Shown one piece after another: positions 17,515-27,225 of a stretch of DNA of 64,000 bases (positions within the stretch are counted from its first letter, which is position 1; every line of letters starts with the position of its first letter). The notes under the pieces were generated by a model. It saw nothing but the letters and a program-made list of their open reading frames with translations, had not been told where the DNA came from and made no database searches. The DNA is from a bacterium ADurb.Bin243 (GTDB lineage Bacteria; Muiribacteriota; UBA9980), in the NCBI GenBank assembly GCA_002069765.1, contig MWBZ01000008.1, forward strand, positions 39,767 through 103,766. The letters run 5' to 3'. Made by a program: the position numbers and the translations under genes.

Positions 17515-20500
17515 ATGAACAACGAGCATTATAAAAATATAATTAAAAACGCTCCCATCGGGTACGCCTTCTTCAAACTGGTTCTCGACGAGAGAGGCGC
17601 TCCGTGCGATTTCGAATTCCTCGAAGTGAACAGGGCTTATGAAGAATTAACGGGCTTAAAAGCCGAAAACATAATTAATAAAAGAATAACGCAGGTATTG
17701 CCTACGATAAATAAAGGCAATTTAGATTGGCTTTCCCTTTACAGCGAAGTGGCCATAAACGGCGGCAAAAAAGAATTCGAGCGGTATTCGGATATATTCG
17801 GCGCATGGTATAAAGTGCAGGTATATTCATATGAAAAAGGGTTTTTTACGGCTATTTTCATAGATATCACCTCGGAAAAGAAAAAAACCATGGAGCTCGA
17901 AGGATTTTTCAACGTAAATCTGGACCTTTTATGCATAGCGGACACTGAAGGCAATTTTATCAAATTAAACCGGGAATGGGAATCGGTTCTGGGATATTGC
18001 GTCGAAGACCTGCAGAAAAGAAAATTTCTCGACTTCATCCACCCTCAAGATCTTCCGGCAACGCTTGAAGCTATTTCAAAATTGAGCGCGCAGGAGCAGG
18101 TTCTGAATTTCGTCAACAGGTACAGATGCAAAGACGGGTCTTATAAATTTATCGAATGGCGTTCGCACCCTCGCGGCAATCTTATTTATGCTGCGGCACG
18201 GGATATTACGGACAGGAAATCCACCGAAGCTGAGCTTCGCAACATCAAAGAGCAATACGAACTCGCGATCGCAGGAACGAACGACGGAATATGGGACTGG
18301 GACATCCGCACGAATTACCTTTTCCTTTCTAAACGATGGAAAGAAATGCTCGGCTATGAAGATCATGAGTTAAAAAACGAATTCAATACGTTTATATCTC
18401 TCGTTTACGAAGAAGATCTGGAGCGCCTTAACGATTACGTGCAAAAGTATTTGAGCGGTAAAATAGAAAAATATACAATCGAATTCAGAATGAAGCATAA
18501 AGACGGTTCGATAAGATGGATTATGGCTAAAGGCGAAGCCATGAGGGACGCCGGCGGCAAACCATGGCGCATGGCAGGCTCCCATAGCGATATCACACAG
18601 CGCAAATCTTACGAAGACGCTTTGATCGTAGCTAAAGAAACGGCGGAAATCGCGAGCCGCGCAAAATCGGAGTTTTTAGCTAATATGAGCCATGAAATCC
18701 GCACGCCGCTTAACGGTGTCATAGGGTTCACCGAGCTTCTCATGCAAACGCCGCTTAACGAGATACAGATGCAATACGCCGGCAACGCCAATGTGTCCGG
18801 TCAGGCTTTGCTTGGAATAATCAACGATATCCTTGATTTTTCAAAGATCGAAGCGGGCCGGCTGGAGCTCGAAATAATTAAAACTAATATTATTGAATTG
18901 GCCGAACAGGCCGCCGATATAATTAAATTTCACGCGGCGGAAAAAGGGCTCGAGCTTCTGCTCGATATAGACCCTGATATGCCTGAAACGGCGGAGGTTG
19001 ATCCCGTAAGATTAAAGCAGATACTGGTAAATCTTTTAAACAACGCCGTTAAATTTACTGAAAATGGCGAGGTAGAGCTTAAAGTGCGGTTCGAGGCGGC
19101 CGCCGAAAAAAATGCCGGAATATATCATTTTTCCGTAAGGGATACCGGAATAGGCATAAGCGAAGAGCAGCGGCTTAAATTGTTTAAAGCTTTTTCGCAG
19201 GCCGACAGCTCCACCACGCGTAAATTTGGAGGAACCGGCCTCGGGCTGATCATTTCAAACCTGCTGGCGAATAAAATGGGCGGAAAAATTGAAATTGACA
19301 GCGAATACGGCAGGGGATCGGCTTTTCATTTTTCCATAGAAACAAAGTGTGAAAAAACGGAGCGGGCGGACGGGAAAATCCGGACGGCGGTAAAGCGGGC
19401 GCTGGTACTCGACGATAACGAGCGCAACCGGACGATATTGCAAAAGAACGTCGAGAGTTTCGCGATAAAATGCGCAGTTTGCGGCGACGGGCTTTCGGCT
19501 TTAAAAATGATCGAGGACTCTTCGTTCGATCTTTTGATAGCCGATTGCCGGATGCCTTATTTAAGCGGACTCGAAACGGTAACTATGCTGAGAGAAAAGT
19601 TGAATATCGCTCCTGAAAAAATGCCGGTTATCATGCTGCACGACTCGTTCGACGATAAAACGGTTCTGCAGGAGTGCAAAAAAGCCGGAGTAAAGTTCAA
19701 CCTGATAAAACCCGTCAAGGCAAATCAGCTGATTGACGCCTTAAATAACATTCATAAAAAAGAAATACCGGAAAGCGAATCAAAAAAAATCGAAAACGAA
19801 AGCGGCAAAACGCTTATTACCGGCCGGCCCAAAACGGTGCTCATAGCCGAAGACGTAAAAATGAACATGCTTCTAATTAAAACTATAATCAAACAGATGG
19901 TTCCGGGCTGTCATATAGTCGAAGCCGTAAACGGAAAAGAAACGGTGGAGCTGGCTGAAAATAAAAAGCCGGACCTTATTTTAATGGACATTCAAATGCC
20001 TGAGCTGGACGGAATCGAAGCCGCCGGATTAATAAGGGAATCAGAAAACGGATCCGGGCGGCGTGTTCCCATACTCGCCCTGACGGCTAGCGCCACAAAG
20101 GACGAAAAGGAAAAATGCCTGGCGGCCGGCATGGACGATTTTATAACAAAACCTATAGAGCCGCATTCGCTGCGCGAGAAGCTCGAAAAATATCTCGATT
20201 GCAAAAGCGGGCCGGCCGAATCGCGAGAAAAATACGTAAGCGAAAGCGTTCCGCGCTTCGACAAAGAAAGCCTCATGGCCAAGTCGGGAAACGATATAAC
20301 CTTATTTAAAGAATTCGTCAGGGTAAGCTTTTCGGATACTGTAAATTTTGTAAAAGCTCTCGGCAAGTTCATAGACGAAAAAAACGAAGCGGAAATGAAA
20401 AAAACGGTCCATTCGCTCAAAGGCCTGGCGCTTACATTCGGCTATAACCGCATTGCGCAGCTTACCGTAGAAGTCGAAAAAAACATAGACGCCGGTTTCG

Positions 20501-20577
20501 ATATAATTTTAAAAATTTACGAAGAGATGAAGTTAGAATTAAATGCATTAGAAGAGATTTTGAAAAATGAAAAGTAA
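17515..20577 (+). CDS. Soluble hybrid histidine kinase: PAS-PAS-PAS-HisKA-HATPase-REC-REC-Hpt
   Basis: 1020 residues with no transmembrane helix. Three PAS domains (about 5-125, 130-235, 240-360) precede HisKA, whose His lies in [15 protein letters not shown] (about 392). The HATPase has [16 protein letters not shown] and GGTGLGL. Two receivers follow, with phospho-Asp in [10 protein letters not shown] (about 676) and ILMDIQMPE (about 824), and an Hpt domain with HSLKG (about 966). This is a complete cytoplasmic phosphorelay in one protein; the final acceptor is not in the window. RBS AAGGA before ATG. Its end overlaps the phosphatase start by 11 bp, a sign of translational coupling. Confidence 0.96.
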   Translation: MNNEHYKNIIKNAPIGYAFFKLVLDERGAPCDFEFLEVNRAYEELTGLKAENIINKRITQVLPTINKGNLDWLSLYSEVAINGGKKEFERYSDIFGAWYKVQVYSYEKGFFTAIFIDITSEKKKTMELEGFFNVNLDLLCIADTEGNFIKLNREWESVLGYCVEDLQKRKFLDFIHPQDLPATLEAISKLSAQEQVLNFVNRYRCKDGSYKFIEWRSHPRGNLIYAAARDITDRKSTEAELRNIKEQYELAIAGTNDGIWDWDIRTNYLFLSKRWKEMLGYEDHELKNEFNTFISLVYEEDLERLNDYVQKYLSGKIEKYTIEFRMKHKDGSIRWIMAKGEAMRDAGGKPWRMAGSHSDITQRKSYEDALIVAKETAEIASRAKSEFLANMSHEIRTPLNGVIGFTELLMQTPLNEIQMQYAGNANVSGQALLGIINDILDFSKIEAGRLELEIIKTNIIELAEQAADIIKFHAAEKGLELLLDIDPDMPETAEVDPVRLKQILVNLLNNAVKFTENGEVELKVRFEAAAEKNAGIYHFSVRDTGIGISEEQRLKLFKAFSQADSSTTRKFGGTGLGLIISNLLANKMGGKIEIDSEYGRGSAFHFSIETKCEKTERADGKIRTAVKRALVLDDNERNRTILQKNVESFAIKCAVCGDGLSALKMIEDSSFDLLIADCRMPYLSGLETVTMLREKLNIAPEKMPVIMLHDSFDDKTVLQECKKAGVKFNLIKPVKANQLIDALNNIHKKEIPESESKKIENESGKTLITGRPKTVLIAEDVKMNMLLIKTIIKQMVPGCHIVEAVNGKETVELAENKKPDLILMDIQMPELDGIEAAGLIRESENGSGRRVPILALTASATKDEKEKCLAAGMDDFITKPIEPHSLREKLEKYLDCKSGPAESREKYVSESVPRFDKESLMAKSGNDITLFKEFVRVSFSDTVNFVKALGKFIDEKNEAEMKKTVHSLKGLALTFGYNRIAQLTVEVEKNIDAGFDIILKIYEEMKLELNALEEILKNEK

Positions 20578-21139
20578 AGATATCGATATCGACGAAATAA
20601 CCGAAACGCCGTTTGACCGCTCTTACTGGGCCGATCATGAGCACCTTCTCGCGGGATGCTATCCGGGCGACGCCAACCCCGAAACCGCCCGAAAAAAAAT
20701 CGCTTATCTTCTGAGATACGGCATAAGGCACATTATAAATCTAATGGAAGAAGGCGAACGCGATAAATTTTACGGCGAATACGCACCCTATGAGGATATT
20801 TTAAAAGAAACGGCGAAATCACTGAACGTCGAAGTAACGTTAAGCCGCTTTCCTATCAAAGATTTCGGCATAGCGCCGCGCGAAAAAATAGCGGCCGTTC
20901 TAAACGAAATCGATTCGAAGATAAGCGAAGGCAAAAGAGTCTATGTACACTGCTGGGGCGGAATAGGGCGGACCGGAATGATCGTCGGCTGTTACCTGGC
21001 AAGGCACGGTTACGCCGAAGGCGAAACCGTAATAGATAAAATAAAAGAGCTCAGGGCCAATATCAGCAACGGTTTCATAGCTTCTCCCGAATCAGCGATG
21101 CAAAAAGAGGTCGTTAAAACCTGGAAATTCGGCGAGTAA
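20567..21139 (+). CDS. Protein tyrosine/dual-specificity phosphatase
   Basis: 190 residues. The Cys-phosphatase loop is VHCWGGIGRTG (HCxxGxxR), preceded by a plausible general-acid Asp in FPIKDFGIAP. No signal peptide, so cytoplasmic. The ATG lies within the last codons of the hybrid kinase, so the two are coupled. Small phosphatases of this type remove phosphate from Tyr, Ser/Thr or other phosphorylated molecules; the substrate here is unknown. The placement suggests a role in the same signalling pathway. Confidence 0.92.
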   Translation: MKSKDIDIDEITETPFDRSYWADHEHLLAGCYPGDANPETARKKIAYLLRYGIRHIINLMEEGERDKFYGEYAPYEDILKETAKSLNVEVTLSRFPIKDFGIAPREKIAAVLNEIDSKISEGKRVYVHCWGGIGRTGMIVGCYLARHGYAEGETVIDKIKELRANISNGFIASPESAMQKEVVKTWKFGE

Positions 21140-21377
21140 ACCGCCATCCATAACATCTTTTAATTACTCTGACGATATGAAATCGATATGCAAATGGCCG
21201 TTATCGTTATTTTTATCTACCGCGGCATTTTTCTTTCATTCGAAATTATATACGATCGATAATTCAATTTCAAGCTGCAATTTTGATTATTAAAAAATAA
21301 TTAATCATGCTATACTTCGTCTGAAAAGGCGGCTGTTTATATTCGATTCTGTATATTAATTTATGCATATAAAAAAG
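21140..21377. other. AT-rich spacer between convergent operons
   Basis: No ORF with an RBS and no known RNA motif could be recognised here. It separates the phosphatase gene from the amt terminator. Confidence 0.5.
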
Positions 21378-21404
21378 AAGGGGCTTCCATCCGGAATGCC
21401 CCTT
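21378..21404 (-). terminator. Terminator of the amt gene
   Basis: AAGGGGC (21378-21384) pairs with GCCCCTT (21398-21404); on the minus strand it is followed by a CTTTTTT tract (21371-21377). A second GC-rich hairpin, GGCGCGG (21417-21423) with CCGCGCC (21430-21436), lies between it and the amt stop codon. Confidence 0.8.
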
Positions 21405-21463
21405 TAATTAAATTCAGGCGCGGCCCCTGCCGCGCCGTTATTCACCTTGGGTGGGGTGTCTTA

Positions 21464-22738
21464 TTAAAACGTATGTGTCTCATACGCGGTTTCGCCGTGC
21501 AGAGCTTCATCGAGTCCTAACTCTTCTTCGTCATTACCGACCCTGACGGGCGTTATCATATTTATTACGGCGAGCATGAAATAAGTGAACGCGAAAGCGT
21601 ATATGGATGTAAGTATTATCGCCGCAAGCTGCGTCATGAAAAATGTCATCCCTTCGGCGCCGCCCAGAAGAAGGCCGTTGACGCCGGCCGCGTTTACGGA
21701 TTTATCTGCGAATATTCCAAGCATGATTATGCCGATCATTCCGCCGACGCCATGAACGCCCCATACGTCGAGCGCGTCGTCCCAGCCGAGGGCGTTTTTA
21801 AGCATCACTGCGCCGTAGCATATCACGCCGGCGACGCAGCCTATTATAGCGGCGCTTCCTATCGTCACATATCCCGCCGCGGGTGTTATCGTGGCGAGCC
21901 CGGCCACCGCGCCGGTGAGAAGACCCAGGAATTTCGGCTTTTTCTCGAATATCCAGGCTATGATAAGCCATACCACCGCGGCGAACGATGCCGCCGTATC
22001 GGTGTTTATGAACGCCAGGGCGGTCACCGAATCAACCGCGAACTCGCTGCCGGCGTTAAAGCCGTACCAGCCGAACCACAAAAGCCCCGTTCCGAGAGCT
22101 ACAAGAGGTATGCTGTGCGGCACGTTCGAAAGTTCCTTTCTTTTTCCGACGTATAAAACGGAAGCCAGGGCGGCCATTCCCGCGATATTATGAACGACTA
22201 TGCCGCCAGCGAAATCCAGGACGCCCCATTTAGCCATTATACCGCCGCCCCATATCATGTGAACCATAGGGAAATAAACGAAAACGAGCCAGCCCACCAG
22301 AAATATTATATACGACTTGAAACTCACCCTGTTGGCGAAAGCGCCGGTTATGAGAGCGGGCGTTATTATCGCGAACATCATCTGATAAGCTATGAAAACG
22401 AATAAAGGTATCGTCGGGTTGAGCGGAGTGGGAGTATTTACCGTGATTCCGCTGAAGCATGCCTGATTGAAATTTCCTATTATTCCAAAAAAATCCGTTC
22501 CGCTTTTAAGATCGCCGCTGAAACACATCGAGTATCCGAAAAGAAACCATATAACCGAAGTTATACCCATGGATATGAAACTTTGAAGCATTATGGTAAG
22601 AACGTTCTTTCTTCCTACAAGGCCGCCGTAAAAGAAAGCGAGCCCCGGAGTCATGAGCATTACAAGGCTCGTGGCGATGAGCATAAAACCGGTGTTGCCC
22701 GTGTCTAATTTTAAAAGAATTTCCGTCGTACCTGGCAT
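21464..22738 (-). CDS. amt: Ammonium transporter
   Basis: 424 residues with about eleven membrane helices. The Amt/MEP signature is intact: FYGGLVGRKNVL early, then MIWGGGIMAKWGVLDFAGG, and the pore His pair in IVVHNIAGMAAL and VWGVHGVGG. It conducts NH4+/NH3 across the inner membrane. The C-terminal cytoplasmic tail is short (GNDEEELGLDEALHGETAY), the usual GlnK contact region, but no glnK lies next to it. RBS GGGGGAG before ATG. The barrel protein gene lies 81 bp upstream on the same strand. Confidence 0.96.
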   Translation of the reverse strand: MPGTTEILLKLDTGNTGFMLIATSLVMLMTPGLAFFYGGLVGRKNVLTIMLQSFISMGITSVIWFLFGYSMCFSGDLKSGTDFFGIIGNFNQACFSGITVNTPTPLNPTIPLFVFIAYQMMFAIITPALITGAFANRVSFKSYIIFLVGWLVFVYFPMVHMIWGGGIMAKWGVLDFAGGIVVHNIAGMAALASVLYVGKRKELSNVPHSIPLVALGTGLLWFGWYGFNAGSEFAVDSVTALAFINTDTAASFAAVVWLIIAWIFEKKPKFLGLLTGAVAGLATITPAAGYVTIGSAAIIGCVAGVICYGAVMLKNALGWDDALDVWGVHGVGGMIGIIMLGIFADKSVNAAGVNGLLLGGAEGMTFFMTQLAAIILTSIYAFAFTYFMLAVINMITPVRVGNDEEELGLDEALHGETAYETHTF

Positions 22739-22819
22739 TTTTACTCCCCCTGATTTTACTTTTATTTGTGGCCCGCGATCTTGCGGGCCACATTTTAATG
22801 CATATTTTAATGAGAAAGA

Positions 22820-23611
22820 TTATTTCAAAGGCATCGAATAAGTGACGCCGACCCAGTGCTGCTTTGGAAATTCTGCCTGCGAAACCGGAAGCGGATTATT
22901 CAATGGCTTATAAAAGCAATAGAACCAGCTGATCTTAGGGCTGAGCGGCTGGGAAACGCCTATTCCGACTGATGACAGCGGGCCGCCCGTATAGTCTACC
23001 ATCATAGTGAGCGGATGCCTGGGATGTTTCCAGACGACGCCGTCTATGGCCGCGATCAATCCCCGGCTTTTCTTGTTATCGGCATCGGCCTGCTTGAAAC
23101 CGAGAATATTATCCTGATATCCGAGGTGAAGCCTTACGTCTTTGAACGCTTTTGAAAAAACGATATAAGGCGAAGGAAAATAATACTGGCCGCCCGCGTA
23201 TTTTTTCGCGCCTAAAAACATCGCGCCTACAGCCATGGATATTTCATCCGAGCCCTGGGTCAGTATCCTCCATTTGAAGTTCCAGTCGGTGCGCCCTGGA
23301 TAATTGCCCCCGTCGACGAAAGATCCGCTTCCGACAAAGTCGGCGCCGATCTCGAGTTTTTTAAACCCGTACTCGAGACTCGTGATCATGGTCTGCGTAT
23401 CGACGGCCTGAGGCGTCTTGTAAGCGTACTTGTAATAGTTGAGCATCATGACCAGAGTTCCGTCGGCCGTCGTATCGGTAGAGGGCACGTTGCAGAAAAT
23501 AGTCGGCAGCGCGTAAGAAGCCTGAACCGAAAAAAGAACGAATATGAACGCCGCTGAAACGATAATCGAGGAAGTGAATAAAACCTGTTTGACCTTGATA
23601 AGCGATAACAA
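22820..23611 (-). CDS. Predicted outer-membrane beta-barrel protein
   Basis: 263 residues beginning at TTG (23609-23611) with a GGAAAGGTG RBS. A long signal segment (about 8-35, cut near ASYALP) precedes alternating hydrophobic strands rich in Gly, Tyr and Trp, such as YGFKKLEIGADFVG, ISMAVGAMFLG and WVGVTYSMPLK, the pattern of a small barrel ending in a C-terminal strand. The motif set resembles uncharacterised envelope proteins rather than a classical porin. It lies directly upstream of amt and probably shares its transcript, so a role in passing ammonium or a nitrogen compound over the outer membrane is conceivable but unproven. Confidence 0.65.
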   Translation of the reverse strand: MLSLIKVKQVLFTSSIIVSAAFIFVLFSVQASYALPTIFCNVPSTDTTADGTLVMMLNYYKYAYKTPQAVDTQTMITSLEYGFKKLEIGADFVGSGSFVDGGNYPGRTDWNFKWRILTQGSDEISMAVGAMFLGAKKYAGGQYYFPSPYIVFSKAFKDVRLHLGYQDNILGFKQADADNKKSRGLIAAIDGVVWKHPRHPLTMMVDYTGGPLSSVGIGVSQPLSPKISWFYCFYKPLNNPLPVSQAEFPKQHWVGVTYSMPLK

Positions 23612-23708
23612 AATGAAACACCTTTCCTTTCGATAATTAATGCGATGGCTTTAATTTAATTTTAACATCACGAATGCCAATAATCAACATGGATTTAATG
23701 CGTATAAT

Positions 23709-23729
23709 ATACGTATAAAAAATACGTAT
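23709..23729. promoter_or_regulatory. Twin ATACGTAT palindromes, operator candidate
   Basis: Two copies of the palindrome ATACGTAT (23709-23716 and 23722-23729), separated by five A-rich bases, lie about 100 bp upstream of the barrel-amt gene pair. The spacing (13 bp centre to centre) suits a dimeric regulator. The adjacent PAS-LuxR protein is a candidate binder. Confidence 0.4.
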
Positions 23730-23784
23730 TATGCATTTAAAACATATATTTAATAAATAATTTGAAGATTATTATGATTATGAA

Positions 23785-25422
23785 TTACAGTGAAAAGTAA
23801 TTTTGAAGATATGTGACCAGATTTACCCCGGCGCGGGCGATGCCGAGTTTTTTCCTGATATTGTTGCGGTGCGTTTCAGCGGTTCTGAGCGATATTTTGA
23901 GCATTTCAGAAATTTCCTTGCTGTTCATGCCGTTTTTGATCATATTGCATATTCTGATCTCTTTAGGGGTGAGTTTCAGCGATTTAACGGAGATCCTGCT
24001 TCCGAAGGCGGAAGTCAGATCGCCTACATTCTTTTTAATGAGTTCGATGTTGTTTTTCTCGCGGCCGTTCGAAGCGGAAGCCAGATCGTTCAATATCGGC
24101 AGCAGAACGTTTTCGACGTTCAGCATAACGTTGTCCTGAACTTCTTTCTTTTCGAGTTCGATCCTTCCGAGGACCTCTTTCAAGGCGATATTTTTGCGCT
24201 CCAGCTCGAGGTTCTGCTCTATAAGTTTTTTCCGGGATTCTTCGAGTTCCCTGTCGGTTTTCTTTCGCGAGGTTATATCGCGGTTGGAAGCGCGCCGCCC
24301 CAGATAATTTCCGTTCTTACTGTAAACCGGCTGGGATATGTGGTGTATCCAGCGGATATCCCCGTCGGAGCGGATTATTCTAAAATCGGTCTCGCATACG
24401 GCCGAAGTTTCCGACGCTTCGCGCATCAAAGATACGGCCCGTTTTCTGTCGCCGGGATGCATGATCTTTTCAAAAAGATCCGGGTCGCCGATGAATTTTT
24501 CGGACGCATAGCCCGATATTCTCTCGCAGGACGGCGAAACATACCTCATGCCGCCTTCCGGCGATATCCAGTATTCCCAGTCATAAGTAAAATCGGCGAC
24601 GGTCCGGTAGCGCTCTTCGCTCTCTAAAATTGCGTCCTCCATCATTTTTCTTTCGGTTATATCACGGTTGGAAGCGCGCCGCCCCAGAGATTTTCCGCCG
24701 GAGCCAAAAACGGGCTGGGATATGTGGTGCACCCATCTTACCTGTTTATCGGGGCGGATGATTCTGAAAACGATCTCGGAAATCCCTGAGCGTTTCGATA
24801 CTTTTTCCATGTATTGAATGGTTTTGCGCCTGTCATCGGCATGCATTATATTATAAAAAAGTCCGGGGTCTTTAATAAATTCTTCGGGACTATGGCCCGA
24901 TATCCTTTCACAGGACGGCGAAACATATATCATTTCTCCTTCCGGCGAAGTCCAGTATTCCCAGTCATAGGTAAAATCGGCGACGGTCCGATATCTTTCT
25001 TCGCCGGCTTTAAGATCCTCATCGGCTCTTTTGCGAAAATAATCTATTTCGCTTTTCGCCCTGAAATTTTTCACCACGAACGCCGCGCCGTGTGTAGTTT
25101 TATTGCCGGCATAAACCGGAAATGCCGTTCCAGAAAGTTCTTTTTCAGTAAACGGCGAGCTGCCGGATGGTATTTTGAAATTTAGTTTTTTCACCCGCGG
25201 CGAAGAAAACGACTCGAAAGGGCAGCTTTCGCCGCTTCCGGCCTGCGCGCATCCGAATAAGCGCGCACAGCTCACGCCCGCGATTTTATCGGCTTTTTTT
25301 CCGAACATTTTTTTCGCGGCCAGATTCAAGAAGACGAGCTTTCTGTCCGGCCCGAAAACTATCACGGGCTCGCAAAGATCGTCGAAAAGCGGTTTATTTA
25401 ATATCGAAGCGTATTTGAACAT
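23785..25422 (-). CDS. PAS-PAS-PAS regulator with LuxR-type HTH
   Basis: 545 residues, no membrane helices. A divergent PAS domain (about 5-115, with a Cys-rich FGCAQAGSGESC patch) is followed by two very similar PAS-PAC units (about 133-255 and 258-380) that share ERYRTVADFTYDWEYW and LGRRASNRDIT. After a coiled-coil linker comes a LuxR/GerE helix-turn-helix (about 475-540: LTPKEIRICNMIKNGMNSKEI, then RTAETHRNNIRKKLGI). It is a one-component cytoplasmic sensor-regulator; whether it binds heme, flavin or another ligand is not visible. It lies upstream of and on the same strand as the barrel-amt genes. Confidence 0.92.
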   Translation of the reverse strand: MFKYASILNKPLFDDLCEPVIVFGPDRKLVFLNLAAKKMFGKKADKIAGVSCARLFGCAQAGSGESCPFESFSSPRVKKLNFKIPSGSSPFTEKELSGTAFPVYAGNKTTHGAAFVVKNFRAKSEIDYFRKRADEDLKAGEERYRTVADFTYDWEYWTSPEGEMIYVSPSCERISGHSPEEFIKDPGLFYNIMHADDRRKTIQYMEKVSKRSGISEIVFRIIRPDKQVRWVHHISQPVFGSGGKSLGRRASNRDITERKMMEDAILESEERYRTVADFTYDWEYWISPEGGMRYVSPSCERISGYASEKFIGDPDLFEKIMHPGDRKRAVSLMREASETSAVCETDFRIIRSDGDIRWIHHISQPVYSKNGNYLGRRASNRDITSRKKTDRELEESRKKLIEQNLELERKNIALKEVLGRIELEKKEVQDNVMLNVENVLLPILNDLASASNGREKNNIELIKKNVGDLTSAFGSRISVKSLKLTPKEIRICNMIKNGMNSKEISEMLKISLRTAETHRNNIRKKLGIARAGVNLVTYLQNYFSL

Positions 25423-25571
25423 CGCTATATCTTTTCCAATCGAAAAATATAATATTATTTTAGATTAAACTCCTGAATAAGTCAAGAAAATTTAACCCGC
25501 CGCATATAAAGTCGAACCCATAATCATTCATTTATCGAGCGTTAATGCTATTATGCTGTCCTTTAGACCCG

Positions 25572-25961
25572 AATATGAGTGGCGAATACATGAACGGATA
25601 CTTAGTCGAAGGGACGCAGGCAGTCCAGATAACCATTGATCCGTCAGTAGCATGGGCGGCCGGTTCAATCGTTTCAAATATTTCTGATACTAAAAAATGG
25701 CTTGAAGCCCTTCGGCGGGGAACTTTAATATCGCCGTCGATGCTTGCCGAGCAAAGAAAATGGGGTTCCATGGAAACGGGCAATACCGAAAATAGCTACG
25801 GCTTCGACCTGATCGTGTCCGCTTCTCAATTTATGGGCCATACGAGCGGAATCCTCGGCTAAAATTCATTCATGTTCGTAAACCTCGACGGCAGAAAATG
25901 CGTAATCATTATCCATAATGTCCAGGCCGGCATCGATGAAAGCTCGTCAAAAATAATTTAA
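25572..25961 (+). pseudogene. Relic of a beta-lactamase-like serine hydrolase
   Basis: The frame encodes only the C-terminal third of a protein like that at 14424-15545: SVAWAAGSIVSNISDTKKWLEA aligned with STAWAAGCLVSTISDLKKWLDA, and MGHTSGILG for MGHTGSYPG. An in-frame TAA (25860-25862) replaces a Tyr codon, after which homology resumes (FMFVNLDGRKCVIIIHN) to a stop at 25959. The catalytic Ser and Tyr parts are absent, so this is a dead fragment. Confidence 0.85.
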
Positions 25962-25991
25962 GCGTAACCGGCAAATTTAGCACGGTTGCCC

Positions 25992-26648
25992 TTAATGTTC
26001 GGCTATATAATCATCCAACTGCCGATGCCACTCCGCGATGCGGTACTCTTGTGGATCCGTAGATTCACCAAACAAAAGATCGATAAGATAGCGCGGCCGT
26101 TTTCCGCCAATATGCATTGCCTTGATACATGATACGCAATAGACTACGACATCTTCGCAGGGCATTTCACCGGCCCGGCGGCGCATAAATTCATAAATCT
26201 TTTCAACCGGTAATTTTGGATAAAACACATCGCCGCAGCAAACTGTTTTTTCACTATGCTGCCGGGGCTCCTGTATCGTGACATTCATTTTTAGAAGTAA
26301 ATTGCGTACCGCCTGATGAACAGCCGGCCGATCCCGAACAGGGCAGGGATCCTGGATGGTCATGACCGCACCGCGGTAGTCCGGAAAGGCGAAATTCGGC
26401 ATACTCTCCAGCGTCTCCCACAAAGAAACGGTGGAAATGCCGGCATACAGCTTTCGGAAACGCCTGTCACAGCCTGCGCATACATTGATGATTTTACCTC
26501 CCTCGGGAAGCTGTGGATCGTGATGACAGCAAATATTATGTATTTTTACTTTAGCGTATTGTTTATTTAGCGTATCAAGGATTCGCTGTTCCATTTCAGG
26601 TTTATAAAGACTAAGCGCACAGCCTGGATTGAAATATAATGATTCCAT
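25992..26648 (-). CDS. CCG-domain (heterodisulfide reductase subunit B-like) protein
   Basis: 218 residues from ATG 26648, supported by AAGGAG; the longer frame to 26702 overlaps the upstream ogt gene. Cys motifs are spread as in CCG proteins: NPGCAL, NICCHHD, VCAGCDRR, KTVCCGDVFYP and VVYCVSCIKAM. In HdrB/GlpC-type proteins such motifs bind an unusual Fe-S cluster or zinc. Here the protein is alone, without electron-transfer partners, and sits at the end of a DNA-repair cassette. Its role there is unknown. Confidence 0.8.
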   Translation of the reverse strand: MESLYFNPGCALSLYKPEMEQRILDTLNKQYAKVKIHNICCHHDPQLPEGGKIINVCAGCDRRFRKLYAGISTVSLWETLESMPNFAFPDYRGAVMTIQDPCPVRDRPAVHQAVRNLLLKMNVTIQEPRQHSEKTVCCGDVFYPKLPVEKIYEFMRRRAGEMPCEDVVVYCVSCIKAMHIGGKRPRYLIDLLFGESTDPQEYRIAEWHRQLDDYIAEH

Positions 26649-26673
26649 AAACTCGTTCTCCTTCGTTTGATTT

Positions 26674-27213
26674 CTATAACGCGGTACCCTTCGTGGGAAC
26701 AAATATACTCGCCGTATCCATGCCCTCCAGTTCGAGCAATTTTAGTTTGACCTGGACGCCTCCGGCGTAGCCGGTAAGGCTGCCGTTGCCGCCAAGCACA
26801 CGGTGGCAGGGTATGATAATGGAGATAGGATTGTGACCGACAGCGCCGCCTACCGCCTGAGCGGACACACTTTTTTTGTGCATTTTTACCGCTATTTTTT
26901 TTGCGATTTCACCGTAGGTTGTGACCATGCCATAGGGGATTTCACGGAGCAATTTCCATACTTCCTGTCTGAAATCCCCACCGGCAGGAGCTAACGAAAG
27001 TTCGGACAAAGCAGGTTTTTCCCCTGCAAAATACCCATCCAGCCATTCTTTAGCGGCATCGAATATACTCATATTATTTTCAGGCCGCATACATCCATCG
27101 ACGGTAGCGCAAAAATATTTTTGCCCATCAAGCCATAAGCCGGTAAGGTTATCGCCATCGCTTGCTAGTGTGAGCTGCCCAACGGGGGAAGTATAATTTG
27201 TTATGTAATACAT
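26674..27213 (-). CDS. ogt: Methylated-DNA-[protein]-cysteine S-methyltransferase
   Basis: 179 residues. The acceptor Cys136 lies in IIIPCHRVLGGNG, the Ogt/MGMT active-site motif. The DNA-binding helix with PYGMVTTYGEIAKKI and the Arg-finger region VGGAVGHNP precede it. It removes O6-alkyl groups from guanine by irreversible transfer to its own Cys. It is only 12 bp behind the Ada-AlkA gene, so they form one operon. Together they give direct reversal plus base-excision repair of alkylated DNA. Confidence 0.95.
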   Translation of the reverse strand: MYYITNYTSPVGQLTLASDGDNLTGLWLDGQKYFCATVDGCMRPENNMSIFDAAKEWLDGYFAGEKPALSELSLAPAGGDFRQEVWKLLREIPYGMVTTYGEIAKKIAVKMHKKSVSAQAVGGAVGHNPISIIIPCHRVLGGNGSLTGYAGGVQVKLKLLELEGMDTASIFVPTKGTAL

Positions 27214-27225
27214 ATCGTTTTCCTC

